A DNA stretch of 64,000 nt from Chrysophaeum taylorii (GCA_029834535.1 JAQMWT010000092.1:1-64000); one strand, 5' to 3'; counted from the stretch's first letter, positions 29,287 to 41,757 are shown. Numbers and translations: made by a program. Notes: generated by a model from the letters alone, not told the origin.

Positions 29287-31286
29287 CAGATCCTTGATGC
29301 CTCGAGTTTGAGCGTTGGTCCTCGTCGCGCCCTAGGGATAAATGGAGCACGCACTCAAAAATTAATACGATGTGGCAAAATGAAAGTAAACCGCGTTGCG
29401 AAGAACGAAAACTCCTTCAACGAGAAACGTCGAGGTGAGATACGAAAATAGAGCTTCATTCAACATCTCGACACCTGGACAGAGAGATCAACTTTATTAG
29501 TGTTGTGCAGAACTCGATTCTTTACATCTCCCACCGGTCGGTTCCAACGCAATGCGGGGCTCTGTCGAAACTTCCGCCACTTGTACCACACCTTCTGTTG
29601 GCGTGTTGACGCCACACTGCTGTAAATTCAACCCGAGTATTCACGAAACCGGGAGTAGTCGCGGGCTTGCGCTGCGGCGATTTGGTCAGTGTACACAGGC
29701 GGGTGTTCTTCACCATCTTTCGGCGCACCGATGTTGATGACATCAGTCAGAACCCTTTACCCAACATCGACCTCTGATTTCGCCGACGCGCCACAGTCTA
29801 CCACACGGCCATGCACAAGTTGCGGTGGAGTCTCTGAATCTCAAAAGAATTGACGGACTTTGGCATTCTCGTAGTGACGACAGGACTATCGCTTTGAGCA
29901 TTGCCTGGGAGTGCCTAGCGGCGAAGTTGTACTGTTCGAGTGCCCAGAAGTCTACGTGAATCAGAGAACGCCGATGCACAGCTGACAATACATAAGCAGC
30001 GTCATGAATGCGCTTCGGAACCGACCATCGGGCATGTTTGTTGATGCGGGGGACAGCGCCATGACCTTGATTGGGAGAGCCGTCGGTGGCTTGGTGAAAA
30101 GTGTAAAATGACGTGGACGAGCCTAGGATGCTCTTGGCTTCTTTTCGCGTGGGCTAGTACGCCAACGCAACTCGTGTAGTCCGCTGGCCTCGACTGGCCC
30201 GGACCCCGCGTTAGGCGCAGATGTCTTGTGATGTTTGGCTCCATGCTCTTGTACAGCTTGCGTCATCTGTGAGGAGCCTCCAACAACGCGAAATGGATGT
30301 CGCTGTCGGCGCAAATCATGGAGCCAGCTGCCCCCACGTGGTTGGCCTTCGCCATTCGAGTGCGATAGCCCGACTTTCCCAGCGCACTATCGTTCACAAC
30401 CTCACTTTCACGATCTTAATTTTTCTCAACCTTTGTTTGTGAGCCTTTTTGACTGCAAGGCCGTGATTGCCGCACAAAGCAAGCAACGACGGAGAGGGTT
30501 CTGCGTGATGAACGCTTGTCGCAACATTCGCCTGCAAGAGCGCGGTGATCACACAAGGCTGGAAGAATGAACAGTTTCGAATTGTTGCATGAGCGGCGCT
30601 TAAGCTGGGTTGCTGGAATAGCCGGCTTTCGTTAGGGTGTGTTTTCACGGTGCACGGGTGAGTGCTCAAGCAACAAAAAAGCCCACGCTCAAGGAAAACT
30701 CACGAGCATGCCAAGAGACATCATAAGTCATTTTCATACCTCCGTCGCCACCTCCCTCCAAACAGCATCTCGTAGACATGTTGCCCGCCGCGGCCACCGT
30801 CTCTAGAGTCGCCCCCCCCTCTCCGATTCGAAGATATTCCTTCATCATCATCGTATAGAAACGACGACGAGTCGACAAGCGTGCGGCAGAAAGCGGCATC
30901 CGTCAAGTCGATGATGTATTTTTTGAGAACGAACGGCGCGGGCCGTCGAGTCTGACACGCCCCTCGTACATGGTATCCCTCCCTCCCTCCCTCCCTCCCT
31001 CCCTCCCGCCCTCGGAGCACGCAGCCACCCTGTTGTTTCAAAGAGAAATCGCCCGGATGCATGCATAGTAGTTCCTAGTATCTGTCATCATCTTCGAACA
31101 GCGCCGCGAAGGTGAGTTTGGTGCAAGCTTGGGAGCGACAAAGTCATCCACGAGGTCAGACGGCGGGTGTGTACACGTGGAGGTGGTCTGGTCACGCATG
31201 GCGTTGGTGTTCGAGGAAGGAAGGAAGGAAGGGAGCAAGGAAGGAAGGATGCATGGGGAAAGTAGAGTAAAAGAGAGCGAGGTATC
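29287..31286. other. 2-kb gene-poor stretch
   Basis: Lower GC than the neighbours, with only short frames of odd composition. I recognise no domain, RNA or transposon end. A minus frame at 30721-31062 is dominated by a GREG repeat from the (TCCC)n run and is not supported. Confidence 0.45.
30976..31007. repeat. (TCCC)n microsatellite
   Basis: About eight TCCC units. (GGAA)n-like runs also occur near 31215-31250. Confidence 0.85.
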
Positions 31287-32555
31287 TCAGCACGAACAGG
31301 AAATAGGCTCGTGCATAGGGATCTCCCTGGTTGTCGGGCTGCGGCGAGCCTTGAGTTTTTCGCAAAGAAGCTCGGAGTAGGCGACCAAGAGGCCGACGGC
31401 AGCCCCGGCGCCGGTGTTCGAGAGGCCGATGGTGACGCCCGCGGTGGCGAGGGTGGCCGTTTCTGCGCCGTCGGCCTTGGCTCCGGCTCTGGCGAGCTCG
31501 GCGCCCGCCAGGGCTAAGAGCGCACCCAGGAGAGAGCGGGGGAAAGCGGCGATCGCGTTTCGGAGGTTCGTCTCGCCGAGGGCGAGGACAATCGCGATCT
31601 TGAGAAAGCCGAACATAAAAATTGCGGCGCCGCCCCTCGCGCCGAACTTGTACTGGCCGCTGAGGCCGCCGGCGCCGTGGCAGGAGGGCATGGCGCCGAA
31701 GAAACAACCAATCAGGTTCATCGCGCCGACGGAGGTGGAGACGGAGCGGCGCGTCGCTTTCTCGCGGTCGGGGAAGAGACGCTCGGAGAGCGCGCAGACG
31801 GAGATGACCGAGTTGAGGGTGGTGAGGGGGAGCTGGGGGAGACCGGCGCGCAGAATGCCGGCGGCCCAGTCGCTGCTCGTCGGTTGGCGCGGAGCGACAC
31901 CGAGCGCGTACGGCGCGTAGCGCGCGGCGTCGTTCGTAGCGAGCCACTGACCCGCGGCGACGGCCGCGCCAACGAGGACAATCAGGAGGGCAACGGGGAG
32001 GTCTTGCGCGGCGGCGGCTCCCGCGAGGGCTGCGGCGCCGCCCAGGAACGGCCCGTCGAGCGCGGTCCATCGCGCGCCGACGTAGGCGACGCCGACGCCG
32101 ACCATGCGCAGCCCGAGGCCAAGCTGAATCCCGCTGACGACGCTCCGCGGGACGACGCGGTTGACGATCTCGATGACGCCCGTGAGCCCGAGCAACGCGA
32201 CGGCGCCCCCCGTAAAGATGCCGGCCGCCGCAACGGCGCCCTCGCTCAGGCCCTCGGTGATCGCGGTCGCCGCGATCGTCTTCATCGGCTGCACGGGCAT
32301 CGGCAGGTCCCACTGGTACGCGCCGATCACGTTGAACACCCCCGTCCACAGGAGCGCGGCCCCCGGGCGAATCGACCCCTTCTCGGCCATGGCGAGGGTT
32401 AACGGCAGCAGCGTGCCCAAGTCACCCATCATCCCCGAGGCCTCCATTGCCGTCATCCGCGTCCAAAACGACGAGTGCCGCCGCCGCAGGAACTCCACCA
32501 CCCCCCGACAAACCTCCTCTTCTTCTTCTTGGTCGGCCGGGGCTTTCGCCGCCAT
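31287..32555 (-). CDS. MOT1-type molybdate transporter
   Basis: This 422-aa protein is almost all hydrophobic helices (about ten to twelve). It carries both MOT1 signatures: PMPVQPMKTIA near residue 85 and MPSCHGAGGLSGQYKFGARG in the C-half. MOT1 proteins belong to the SulP/MFS_MOT1 superfamily without a STAS domain and import molybdate for nitrate reductase and other Moco enzymes. The frame opens at 32594 with TTG; the first ATG is 32555, giving a leader MAAKAPADQEEEEEV. The 5' end lies only 55 bases from the outer end of the transposon complex (32611), so the promoter is probably disturbed or supplied by the repeat. Confidence 0.9.
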   Translation of the reverse strand: MAAKAPADQEEEEEVCRGVVEFLRRRHSSFWTRMTAMEASGMMGDLGTLLPLTLAMAEKGSIRPGAALLWTGVFNVIGAYQWDLPMPVQPMKTIAATAITEGLSEGAVAAAGIFTGGAVALLGLTGVIEIVNRVVPRSVVSGIQLGLGLRMVGVGVAYVGARWTALDGPFLGGAAALAGAAAAQDLPVALLIVLVGAAVAAGQWLATNDAARYAPYALGVAPRQPTSSDWAAGILRAGLPQLPLTTLNSVISVCALSERLFPDREKATRRSVSTSVGAMNLIGCFFGAMPSCHGAGGLSGQYKFGARGGAAIFMFGFLKIAIVLALGETNLRNAIAAFPRSLLGALLALAGAELARAGAKADGAETATLATAGVTIGLSNTGAGAAVGLLVAYSELLCEKLKARRSPTTREIPMHEPISCSC

Positions 32556-32610
32556 AGCATCCGACGAACGAAAGGGGTGGTTGGTTGGGTGCAAGTTATT
32601 ATTATTATTA

Positions 32611-35092
32611 GGGATCGGTCAAGTTTGGTCAAAAAGTTTGGTGAATTTCTTTCATGTTTGCTCGATTTTGATGTATGATTAAGGAAAAACTCACAAGTGT
32701 GGTCACTTTCCATAGAAGTTTTGTCAGTTAAGTTTGGTCACTCCAAAGATGCATTAAGTTTGATCAATCAACTCTTCAAGTTTGATTAATTTCCTTGTAA
32801 GTTTGGTCAACAAGTTTGATCACTACTCCTCAAACATCCACAGTATTGACCAAACTTCGGCTTTTTAAATAAAACTTAAGAAGGCTTTTCAAGGGGGCGC
32901 GTGAGCGCTTTTGGTGCGAAAATGCTTTAAAAACGAGAGCTAGGTGCTGCAGCCACGCAGAATCTACCGTCGCGTTACACGCGCGGCATGGGCATCCTCC
33001 CATGACCGCCTTAGAAGGAGGTCCATCCTAAGACAGCGCGGCGATACGCAAGGAGAGCGGGTAGCGAAGCGCGGCCTCGAGAGCAGATTCCCACGGCTTG
33101 GCGTACTTAAGCTGGGCCCATTCTCGTACCTTCCATCGTTCGTAGAAGCCACCCAAACCGCGACTCTCCATGGTGGTGTTGCCGTGGTCGTGCGTCATTC
33201 TTCAGCAACAAGCGGACATCGGACACCAGACTTACTGCGTGAGACGGATCACCGCATTCTGCATCCCAAAATCCGAGAGGGAGCGTCTTTGATAATCGAC
33301 TCGGGGTCGAGAACGCGAAACTCGACGACCTCGAGAAACTGCGCGAGCAACACCCCTCGAGAACCCAAAGATTGTAGTCCCACACTTGTGCGGGACCGTA
33401 CAGGACCACGTTCAGGAGTTCCTCACCGTCGCGTACCCGATCCGGAGTTAGCTGTCCAGCTTGATCATGGGACGGCAACGCGAGCACGTGCCGTTACGCC
33501 AGCATAAACAACTCGCACGACCGTAAGAGAACACCTCCTTATCCTCCTCCTCCTCGCGCATCTCGACAACCCCGCCCTGCCGCAAGATCTCCCCGGGAGC
33601 TGCTGCCGCACCGTCGAGCACTGTACGAGAAAGTCGGCAAATACAAGCTGCGGCGCGAAGGGATGTCAAGACGTCGACAGCCTCGTTCCGGAAGATCGCC
33701 GACACCACCCCTGTAATTCTAACCCAGTCATCAGTACGAGTCTAAAATATGACAAGTTTGATGTGATTGTTCGAAATTTGATCACACCAAATTGAATGCC
33801 TCCAAGTTTGACCATACACGCGCATCAACATGCCGAACACTCGCAGAGCAACATATACAAACAAGGCCTGCGCAAGACAACGCTGATACCACGCTGTTTC
33901 GTCGCCCAAGATTATTCGGATGCGCCTTATTAGTTCGATGTTTATGACAGACTACAGCGAACGATCCCGGTTCGTCATCTCGTGCCTTTAGCGGATGACA
34001 TTGTTGCAGATGTCTATTGTTGCAGATGTCTATCAAACGCATATGCCGAGAAGAGCCGCCTGACTGACTAACTAACTAACTAACTTCAGACCTCTCCCGA
34101 GCATGGGAGCCAGGCCGGAGCGGCAGGAGCCGGTACGGAATCACGGAGGAAAATCACGCAGTTGGGGCAGAGGCGAGGGACGAGGACGGACTTGTTGATG
34201 GTGGACCGCCACTGCGCGGTCTTGTGCGAGGTCGTGCAAAAGCGTCGCAGGCCGCGGACGTGTTGGTCCACGAACAATCGACCTGTCCGTCGCGCTCTGC
34301 CCAACCGAGCGAACCCCATCCCAGCGCGGACTTTCCGGGTGCTAACCGGTCACCGAGCCGCCTGACTTGCCCTCCATAAAGCCCTTGATGAGGACCGACA
34401 CGGCCTCGCAGAAGTGCTTCGCGCGATAGCTGGATCTTTGTCGGCAAGCAGGTTCGAGCAGGTGTGCCTTTAGCACACGTGACGGTATTGTCTACTTGCA
34501 CATCACAACGACCAGCACGCACATAAAGGCTGCATCTTGCATATAGCTCTTGAACGACAGCGCTGTCGCGCTGTAGACCATGTTGTACATGCCATCAACT
34601 TGGCGCCCGTGTCGAACATCATCTGCTGCAAGTCGGCCTCGAGAACACACATGCTGAACTTGGCATCTTGGTTAGATCGAGTAAAGTGGAGCCTCGCATT
34701 TGCGCGCTCTGAGCTGCGACAGCGTACTCGGCGATCTCTCATAGTCGTTTACCTTCGTCTGGGCACGCGATTTCTTGTTTTCTTTCTCGGCGTCGTGGTC
34801 AACCGACGTCGGCGTGTTACCACCACGCTCCCGCTCGACCTGAGCGACGAAACCCGCATCGATACCGTGTTCGTTTCGAAGTCGAAGGACGCTCCGGAGT
34901 CTCAGTGCGACGCGCAGAACCGCTGAAAGCTTGATCACGGCGGGCCTTGTTTTGTCAGCGAACAGTATGTTTGCTCTCTAAGAGTACAAGTTTAGTCAGC
35001 CAAGATACGGATTGACTAAACTTAAGTGACCAAACTTGTTGAGGGTTTACGGTGACCAAACATATATGGTGGTTGGAAACTTGACTTTTCCC
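32611..35092 (+). mobile_element. Unclassified DNA transposon copy 1 (left arm of palindrome)
   Basis: The element lies between (TTA)n runs on both sides. Its ends are imperfect inverted repeats: GGGATCGGTCAAGTTTGG at the left and, read inward on the minus strand, GGGAAAAGTCAAGTTTCC at the right. Many copies of AAGTTTGRTCA and its complement crowd both ends and 33.73-33.82 kb, like subterminal transposase sites. Target TTA fits PIF/Harbinger-like elements, but the microsatellite hides the true target length. Internal protein-like pieces, such as the minus frames at 33448-33708 (Cys-rich end SCLCWRNGTCSRC) and 33107-33487, match no transposase I know and are out of frame with each other. Bases 32611-34814 are repeated inverted at 41296-44550 with only scattered differences. 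Confidence 0.7.
34067..34354 (-). mobile_element. 5'-truncated LINE inside left arm
   Basis: A 288-base insert flanked by 13-base duplications GAGCCGCCTGACT (34054-34066 and 34355-34367), with a (GTTA)n tail at its 3' end. It encodes only the last residues of the LINE ORF. The same insertion, with the same duplication, is in the right arm, so it came before the arm duplication. Confidence 0.88.
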
Positions 35093-35123
<31 letters not shown>

Positions 35124-35371
35124 GACGAAACCCGCATCGATACCGTGTTCGTTTCGAAGTCGAAGGACGCTCCGGAGTCTCAGTGCGACGCGCAGAACCG
35201 CTGAAAGCTTGATCACGGCGGGCCTTGTTTTGTCAGCGAACAGTATGTTTGCTCTCTAAGAGTACAAGTTTAGTCAGCCAAGATACGGATTGACTCAACT
35301 TAAGTGACCAAACTTGTTGAGGGTTTACGGTGACCAAACATATATGGTGGTTGGAAACTTGACTTTTCCCT

Positions 35372-35408
<37 letters not shown>

Positions 35409-35409
35409 T
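34845..35409. repeat. Tandem transposon-end units A and B with (TTA)n
   Basis: Unit A (34845-35092) is the right end of copy 1. Unit B (35123-35370) is a near-identical 248-base copy, followed by (TAA)n to 35409. A third unit C (40935-41182) lies beyond the copia element in the same orientation. Each starts CGACGAAACCCGCATCG and ends AACTTGACTTTTCCC before TTA repeats. Confidence 0.88.
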
Positions 35410-35418
35410 GACTTTTCC

Positions 35419-35514
35419 TGTTACGAATGGTATGAGGCGTTAGACTAGCGATAGGAGAAAGACGTAAGGATACTGGATACGTGGTGCAGGGGTAAGTGTC
35501 ATAGCTTCTTCACA
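35419..35514 (-). repeat. 3' LTR of the copia element
   Basis: 96 bases, TGTTACGAATGG to CTTCTTCACA on the plus strand; identical to the other LTR as read. Confidence 0.95.
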
Positions 35515-38500
35515 CAGGTGCTGGAAAAGAAGGAAAAGGAAAAAGGGGTAAGTGAGGTCTTCACACAGGTGCTGGAAAAGAAGGAAAAGGAAAAACGGGT
35601 AAGTGAGACGCTCACAGAAGAAGCTTTGAGGAAGACGTCACATTTGAGGAAGACGTCACAGAGGCATTGTGGCAAGAAAAAAAAAAAGAGACAACAGAGA
35701 TCAGGGCGAAGATCACGAAGTGAGGTAAAGAGCACGAAGCCGGAGGAAGGAAGGAGCTTCCGTACTGCGGGTGAAAATATCGCTAAGATTGTTAAGGCGG
35801 GGTATGTGCTTGAGATCGATGATGTGGTTGCGATGGTACTCGGCGGTACTGTAAAAGCGAATGTCAATATGGCGGGTGCGCCGTGTGAGACATTGGAGAC
35901 GAACTTGGGTGACGGTGGTGCTATTATCAACATACATTGGGACCGTGTGACGAGGGAGATCAAAGTCATCAAAAAGTTTGAGAAGCCAAGAGAGCTCAGC
36001 AGTAGCAGCGTAAAGAGCAAGCAATTCGGCTTCGAAAGAAGAACGAGCAAGTAAGTATTGCGAGCGGGAGCAGTAGGCTATCATAGAACCAGCAAGGAGA
36101 AAACAAAAACCAGTTGTAGAGTGGCGGTCATCAGGGTCGTCGGCCCAGCTGGAGTCGGAATAACCACAGAGATGAAGGGTAGAATCGCGACCAAGAATAA
36201 GGGCAAGATCCTGAGTACCGTTGAGGTAACGCAGAGTGTGGGATAAAGCGTGCCAGTGGGGTTTACCAGGATTGTGGGAAAAACGCGCACACTGATTGAC
36301 GGACCAAGTGATATCAGGGCGAGTCATGATGGAGATGAAGAGGACACAGCCAACAATACGGCGAAAAGGGATGCGTGCCATGAAAATGTGATCTGGAGAA
36401 CCAGGAGCCGGACAATCAGCCGCAGAAAGATGAAGACCTTTGGGAGCGGGAGTGAGTTCAGGTTTACTGTTGATGAAGCGATGTTCGGTAAGGATTTCAC
36501 GGATAGCATGGGATTGGTCAAGAGTGAGGGTTCTCCGAGGGCGATCACGCGTAATGCGAAGACCAACGTAAGAGGTGAGATCGAGTTCATTGACGTCAGT
36601 GAAAGCGCGGAAACGGAGGAAAAAGGCTTGGTAATGGCCAATGCAGTGAGGAGGGTGCGCTACAAGAAGATCATCGACGACCAAAACAAGACGGAGGACC
36701 ACGGTAGAATTGAGCACGAGCTTGTAATGGCAAGTGTCACCAGATCCGCGGACGAAGCCACAATCATTGAGAAGGAAGCGTTCCAAATAAAGCCACCAAT
36801 TGCGACAAGCTTGTTTGCAACCATACCAAGAGCGACGGAGCTTGTAAACGATTTTGGGACCATCGGTGGGTTGGCGAGGAGCATAGCCTTCGGGTGGCCA
36901 GACATAGATGTCTTCGTCAATGGGAGCTTGAATAAAAGCGGAGCTAACATCCAACTTGTGCAAATCCCAGTCACGAACAGCGACAAAGGTCAGAAAGAAA
37001 CGGATCGTGACGATGTTGGCAACTGGTGAGTAGGTGTCATGATAATCAATGCCGTGAACCTGGGTGTAACCGCGGACGACAAGGCGAGCCTTGTACGATT
37101 TGAAGCGGCCAGAGTCATACTTCTTGCGGAGGATCCACTTGAGGGTACAAATGTTGCCAGAAAAAGTCTGAGGGAGGCGAATCACATCCCAACAACCAAG
37201 TTGACCAAGAGAGCTGTATTCTTTAGCGATGGCTTGCAACCAACCAGGACGCTCAGGATTGGTCGGAGCTAAAGCTTCACGTAAATGGGTGGAAGTGATA
37301 GTGGTTTCGTCAAGGTCTGAATACTGGGACATTTCTTCGGAAGCAGAGTAATAAACGTGTGCATGAGGATCAACAAGGGTGCTAGCTAAACAAAGGGGAA
37401 GGAAGACATAATGAACTAACAAACGAAAGCTAACAGAAGAGACATACAAAGAGTGACAGGGGGAAACAGAAGCGACAGAGGAAACAGAATGGCCCGTATC
37501 GACATCAGAATGGCCCGTATCAACATCAGAATGGCCCGTATCAACATCAGAATGGCCCGTATCAACATAATGGCCCGTATCAACATCAGAATGGCCTGTA
37601 TCAACATAATGGCCCGTATCAACATCAGAATGGCCCGTATCAACATGAGAATGGCCCGTATCAACATTGTAACAGGATGAAACATGGCCCGTAAAAGTTT
37701 GATTTGTCGACTTTGCGCGGTCGGCCCCGTTTGGCACGACGTAATGGTGCACGTTTCGTATTGGCCGGTAACATTGTAGGCAGTGACGTTTGTGGGGTGA
37801 TCAGTCCCGATAAGGCCGGCTCCGGAGCATCAAAAAGAGAAGGTATTGGGTTGACGGCCGAAGATAGACGAGGGTCGTAATAAAACAAGTCAGGAAAACG
37901 AGAATCTACGAGAGACGGAGGAAGGGATTGGGTGGACAGTGACTTACGCAGAGCGAAATTTTCGTCAAAAACAACATCAATCGAGGTGTGGATGACAGGA
38001 CCCGTGGGGCGTTGAAGCAATATGCGATATCCAGGGCCGGCAGAGGGATACCCAATGAAGATACCGGTTATAGCTTTGGTAGGCCATTTGTCGCCAGTGA
38101 GAATTGCAGCAGGACAGCCCCAAACACGAAGAAAATCGACACGCGGGAGTGTTTCATGTAGCATTTCATATGGCGTCATATATCCAGGATTAGAGGCATT
38201 TGGCATACGCTCAGAGATGAAGTCAGCCGTTTCCATGGCCCAACGCCAAAAATCAGGTGGACGGTGCGCATGTACCAAAGAGTGCGAGTAATATCCGCGG
38301 TTGCACGATGAGAGCGTTCCACAACACCGGAAAAAGCGTGAGCTTGTGAAGTTTTGGACTGTGCTGCCGGAGCGCGCCGAAGCGCAATATTGTTGCCCAG
38401 ACAGAAGGTTTCGAATTGGCCCATAAGAGAGCGGTCACGATCGGTGTAGATGAGGGCAACGCGATATCCGAATGGGCGAACCACGGTAGACAGAAAAGTT

Positions 38501-40802
38501 CGAGTTGTCGAGCGTTCGTAAGGGCATCGTGTCGTGGAGCAAAGTAACGCGTGCGGCGGCGCGTATGATCATCGACAAACGTGAGGATCGCGCGATCGTG
38601 ATATATGTAGGATGGGACGCCAGCAAACATGAGATCGGCGTGGATAATAAGATAGGGCGCAACGGCACGTGGACGAGACAAAGGCTCGGAGGAAGGAGAC
38701 GAAGTGGAAGCATGAGCTTTACGTTGGCCAACATGCGCAGCATGCATTTTACCGAGAGCACAAGCAGGACAAAAAGAAAGCGACGCGGAGCTCGGGAAAA
38801 ACGGTGCGCCGACAGCAAGAGAAGACAAACGCCGAAGATAGGCAGGATTATAATGACCAAGACGAGCATGCCAAAGATCGAAAGTTAGTTGAGTGCGTTG
38901 AGACACAGCGGGAAACGCACAAGGATCATGGACACGAGGGGAAGAAGAAAATGCCACAAAAGGTGAAACGTAGTCCGTGTAGGGCGCAGCGGTCGTATTG
39001 CCGATCCAACAGACGATCAAAAGAAGACCACAGCGACGAAGCAGGGGAATAACGTGATGCGTTTGGCGGTGACGTAAAATACGTTGCGGATAAGCAGGAT
39101 CAACGGCCTGAATGGTGTGGCAATCGTAACCAACTTGTTCAAGGGAATGATCCGAAAGAATCCGTTTGTCACCAAGGCCAGGAGAGATGAGGGTATGCGG
39201 AAACGCGACATGTATACCATGAGGGGCGGAGAGAGTGGGTGCAGGAGAAGGAAGACCACGATTGTCAAGAGGACCAATTGAAGGGAACGTTAAGTGAGCA
39301 GTGCCAGAACCGGAAACAGAGCCAGTGCCGATAGCAGAAGTGATGGAATGCTGTTGAGTGTTGTCCAGGTCAGTGAAGCCAGCGGGAGAATTAAAAGGCT
39401 GACGTTGGCGCCGGTATCATAGACAACGAGACGAAGGTTGGTGCTGTGAAGGTAGTCACGCTCACGAGCGGTGAGCAGAGCGTTGGTGGAGGAAAGGACT
39501 TGGTGGGGGAGATGGAAAGAAGGTGGAAATTGTAGGACGGGTAGGTGGGTGCAGAAAGGGATGGGTCAGGAAGGGTGACAGCGGTGGAAGGCGGGACAGA
39601 GGGTGTGGTGGAGGGTGGCAACGCAAGAAGCGGCGGAGAGGATTGAGATGGTGGCAAGGGTGGATTGGGGATGAAAAGATGGTGTTGGTAGAAGGGTGGA
39701 TGGGGCCTAGGTGGGTATTGGGGAGTGGACCGAGGTGGGTATTGGGAATGCAACCGACGTGGGTATTGGTGTTGATGCCGTGGGCGGGCGGTAGCTTGTG
39801 AGTGCAAATAGCGCTGACGCTTATGACAATCATTCTGGTGATGGCCAGGAATACCACAAAAGTGACAAAGATCAGTATGGCGTTGGCGCTTGCGATGAAG
39901 AACCACGTGAAGATGAAGGTGGGTGACGGAATGATGATCGAAAAGAGGGGCGTGGGCTAGAACGTTGTTGAGAGCGCAAAGCATTGAAGCGATGAAAATA
40001 CTTTTCAGAAGGATGGCGACCATAAAAGTTGGAGCGTTCACGATGACGGGGACTTTCACGGAACGTAGCATGGACGTGCATAGACTTTCTGAAGATAATC
40101 AAAAACTTTACTGTGGAGGCGATCAACGAAACCATCATATGTGCGCAATTTAGGATCAAGTGCAATGAGATCTTTAGACAAGAGCGAGTCGGGGATTTTC
40201 GTTTGGAGCAGCTGCAATGCAGTTGAGTCAGGGAAATCTTGATGATGCCGAGCAACTTGAACACCAGTGATGAACTTGTTAAGAAAGGACTCAAGTTCAT
40301 CGATGTTATTGCACACCAAGGAATGCAATGAAGCAATTGCAGACTGAGCGACACGATCTCCATGACCCATGTAAACATCAGTAATGCGTTTGTAAAGCCG
40401 CGTGAAGTTCATATCGCGGTTTTCACGGATATCCGCACGATCAGTATCATGCATTGGTAGTGCCATGAAGAGTGCACTGTACCAGCGTTGCTGCTTGAGA
40501 CCAAATTCTTCTTCAGAGCAGCCAGAAGCGGAAATGCTAGTCCAAGTGTCAGTGGTCAAGATAATGCGATCACCGGTGGAAATGATCATGTTTTCCAAGC
40601 GCCGGGCCCAAGGGTGAAAAAGATGTCGCTCACCGCTGAAAGCATCGAGTTTTTGCGAAAGCTTGCTATCCTTAATTTCGATCGAGGACATGATAAACGA
40701 TAACGAACCGAACACGTAGCAAGGAACTGAAGCCGAGGAGGAGTCGCTGTTGTCCGGGAAGTCAAGCGGTCGTGCGACCGTGACGGACACCAGCTGCTAC
40801 CA

Positions 40803-40898
40803 TGTTACGAATGGTATGAGGCGTTAGACTAGCGATAGGAGAAAGACGTAAGGATACTGGATACGTGGTGCAGGGGTAAGTGTCATAGCTTCTTCACA
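40803..40898 (-). repeat. 5' LTR of the copia element
   Basis: 96 bases, identical to 35419-35514. It is the 5' LTR because the element is coded on the minus strand. Confidence 0.95.
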
Positions 40899-40904
40899 TT
40901 TCCC

Positions 40905-40935
<31 letters not shown>

Positions 40936-41182
40936 GACGAAACCCGCATCGATACCGTGTTCGTTTCGAAGTCGAAGGACGCTCCGGAGTCTCAGTGCGA
41001 CGCGCAGAACCGCTGAAAGCTTGATCACGGCGGGCCTTGTTTTGTCAGCGAACAGTATGTTTGCTCTCTAAGAGTACAAGTTTAGTCAGCCAAGATACGG
41101 ATTGACTAAACTTAAGTGACCAAACTTGTTGAGGGTTTACGGTGACCAAACATATATGGTGGTTGGAAACTTGACTTTTCCC

Positions 41183-41214
<32 letters not shown>

Positions 41215-41757
41215 ATAATAATAATAAAACAAAAACAATTTCACCACTCGATCCTGACTCCTTCGTAAGACGACGACTGCGAGCGTTTGTGGTAGCGCCG
41301 ACGTCGGTTGACCACGACGCCGAGAAAGAAAACAAGAAATCGCGTGCCCAGACGAAGGTAAACGACTATGAGAGATCGCCGAGTACGCTGTCGCAGCTCA
41401 GAGCGCGCAAATGCGAGGCTCCACTTTACTCGATCTAACCAAGATGCCAAGTTCAGCATGTGTGTTCTCGAGGCCGACTTGCAGCAGATGATGTTCGACA
41501 CGGGCGCCAAGTTGATGGCATGTACAACATGGTCTACAGCGCGACAGCGCTGTCGTTCAAGAGCTATATGCAAGATGCAGCCTTTATGTGCGTGCTGGTC
41601 GTTGTGATGTGCAAGTAGACAATACCGTCACGTGTGCTAAAAGGCACACCTGCTCCGAACCTGCTTGCCGACAAAGATCCAGCTATCGCGCGAAGCACTT
41701 CTGCGAGGCCGTGTCGGTCCTCATCAAGGGCTTTATGGAGGGCAAGTCAGGCGGCTC

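Larger units (their letters stand above)
35419..40898 (-). mobile_element. Ty1/copia LTR retrotransposon
   Basis: The 5480-base element lies in unit-B-type sequence, with 5-base target duplications TTTCC (35414-35418 and 40899-40903). The LTRs are 96 bases, start TG and end CA, and read identical, so the insertion is young. Next to the 5' LTR is TGGTAGCAGC, like a primer-binding site for initiator methionine tRNA. Parts follow copia order on the minus strand: gag with a zinc knuckle near 39.8 kb, integrase with its zinc-binding region near 38.8 kb, reverse transcriptase near 36.7 kb, RNase H near 35.8 kb. A short tandem repeat (unit about 18-21 bases) lies at about 37.49-37.68 kb and another just inside the 3' LTR. 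The coding region is spread over several frames and looks broken in roughly three to five places. Confidence 0.95.

Noticed and set aside
30721-31062. 113-aa minus frame with GREG repeats
   Set aside because: The repeat comes from a TCCC microsatellite and the rest has no protein signature.
37490-37680. CRISPR-like regular repeats
   Set aside because: The units are contiguous tandem repeats inside the copia element with no unique spacers.
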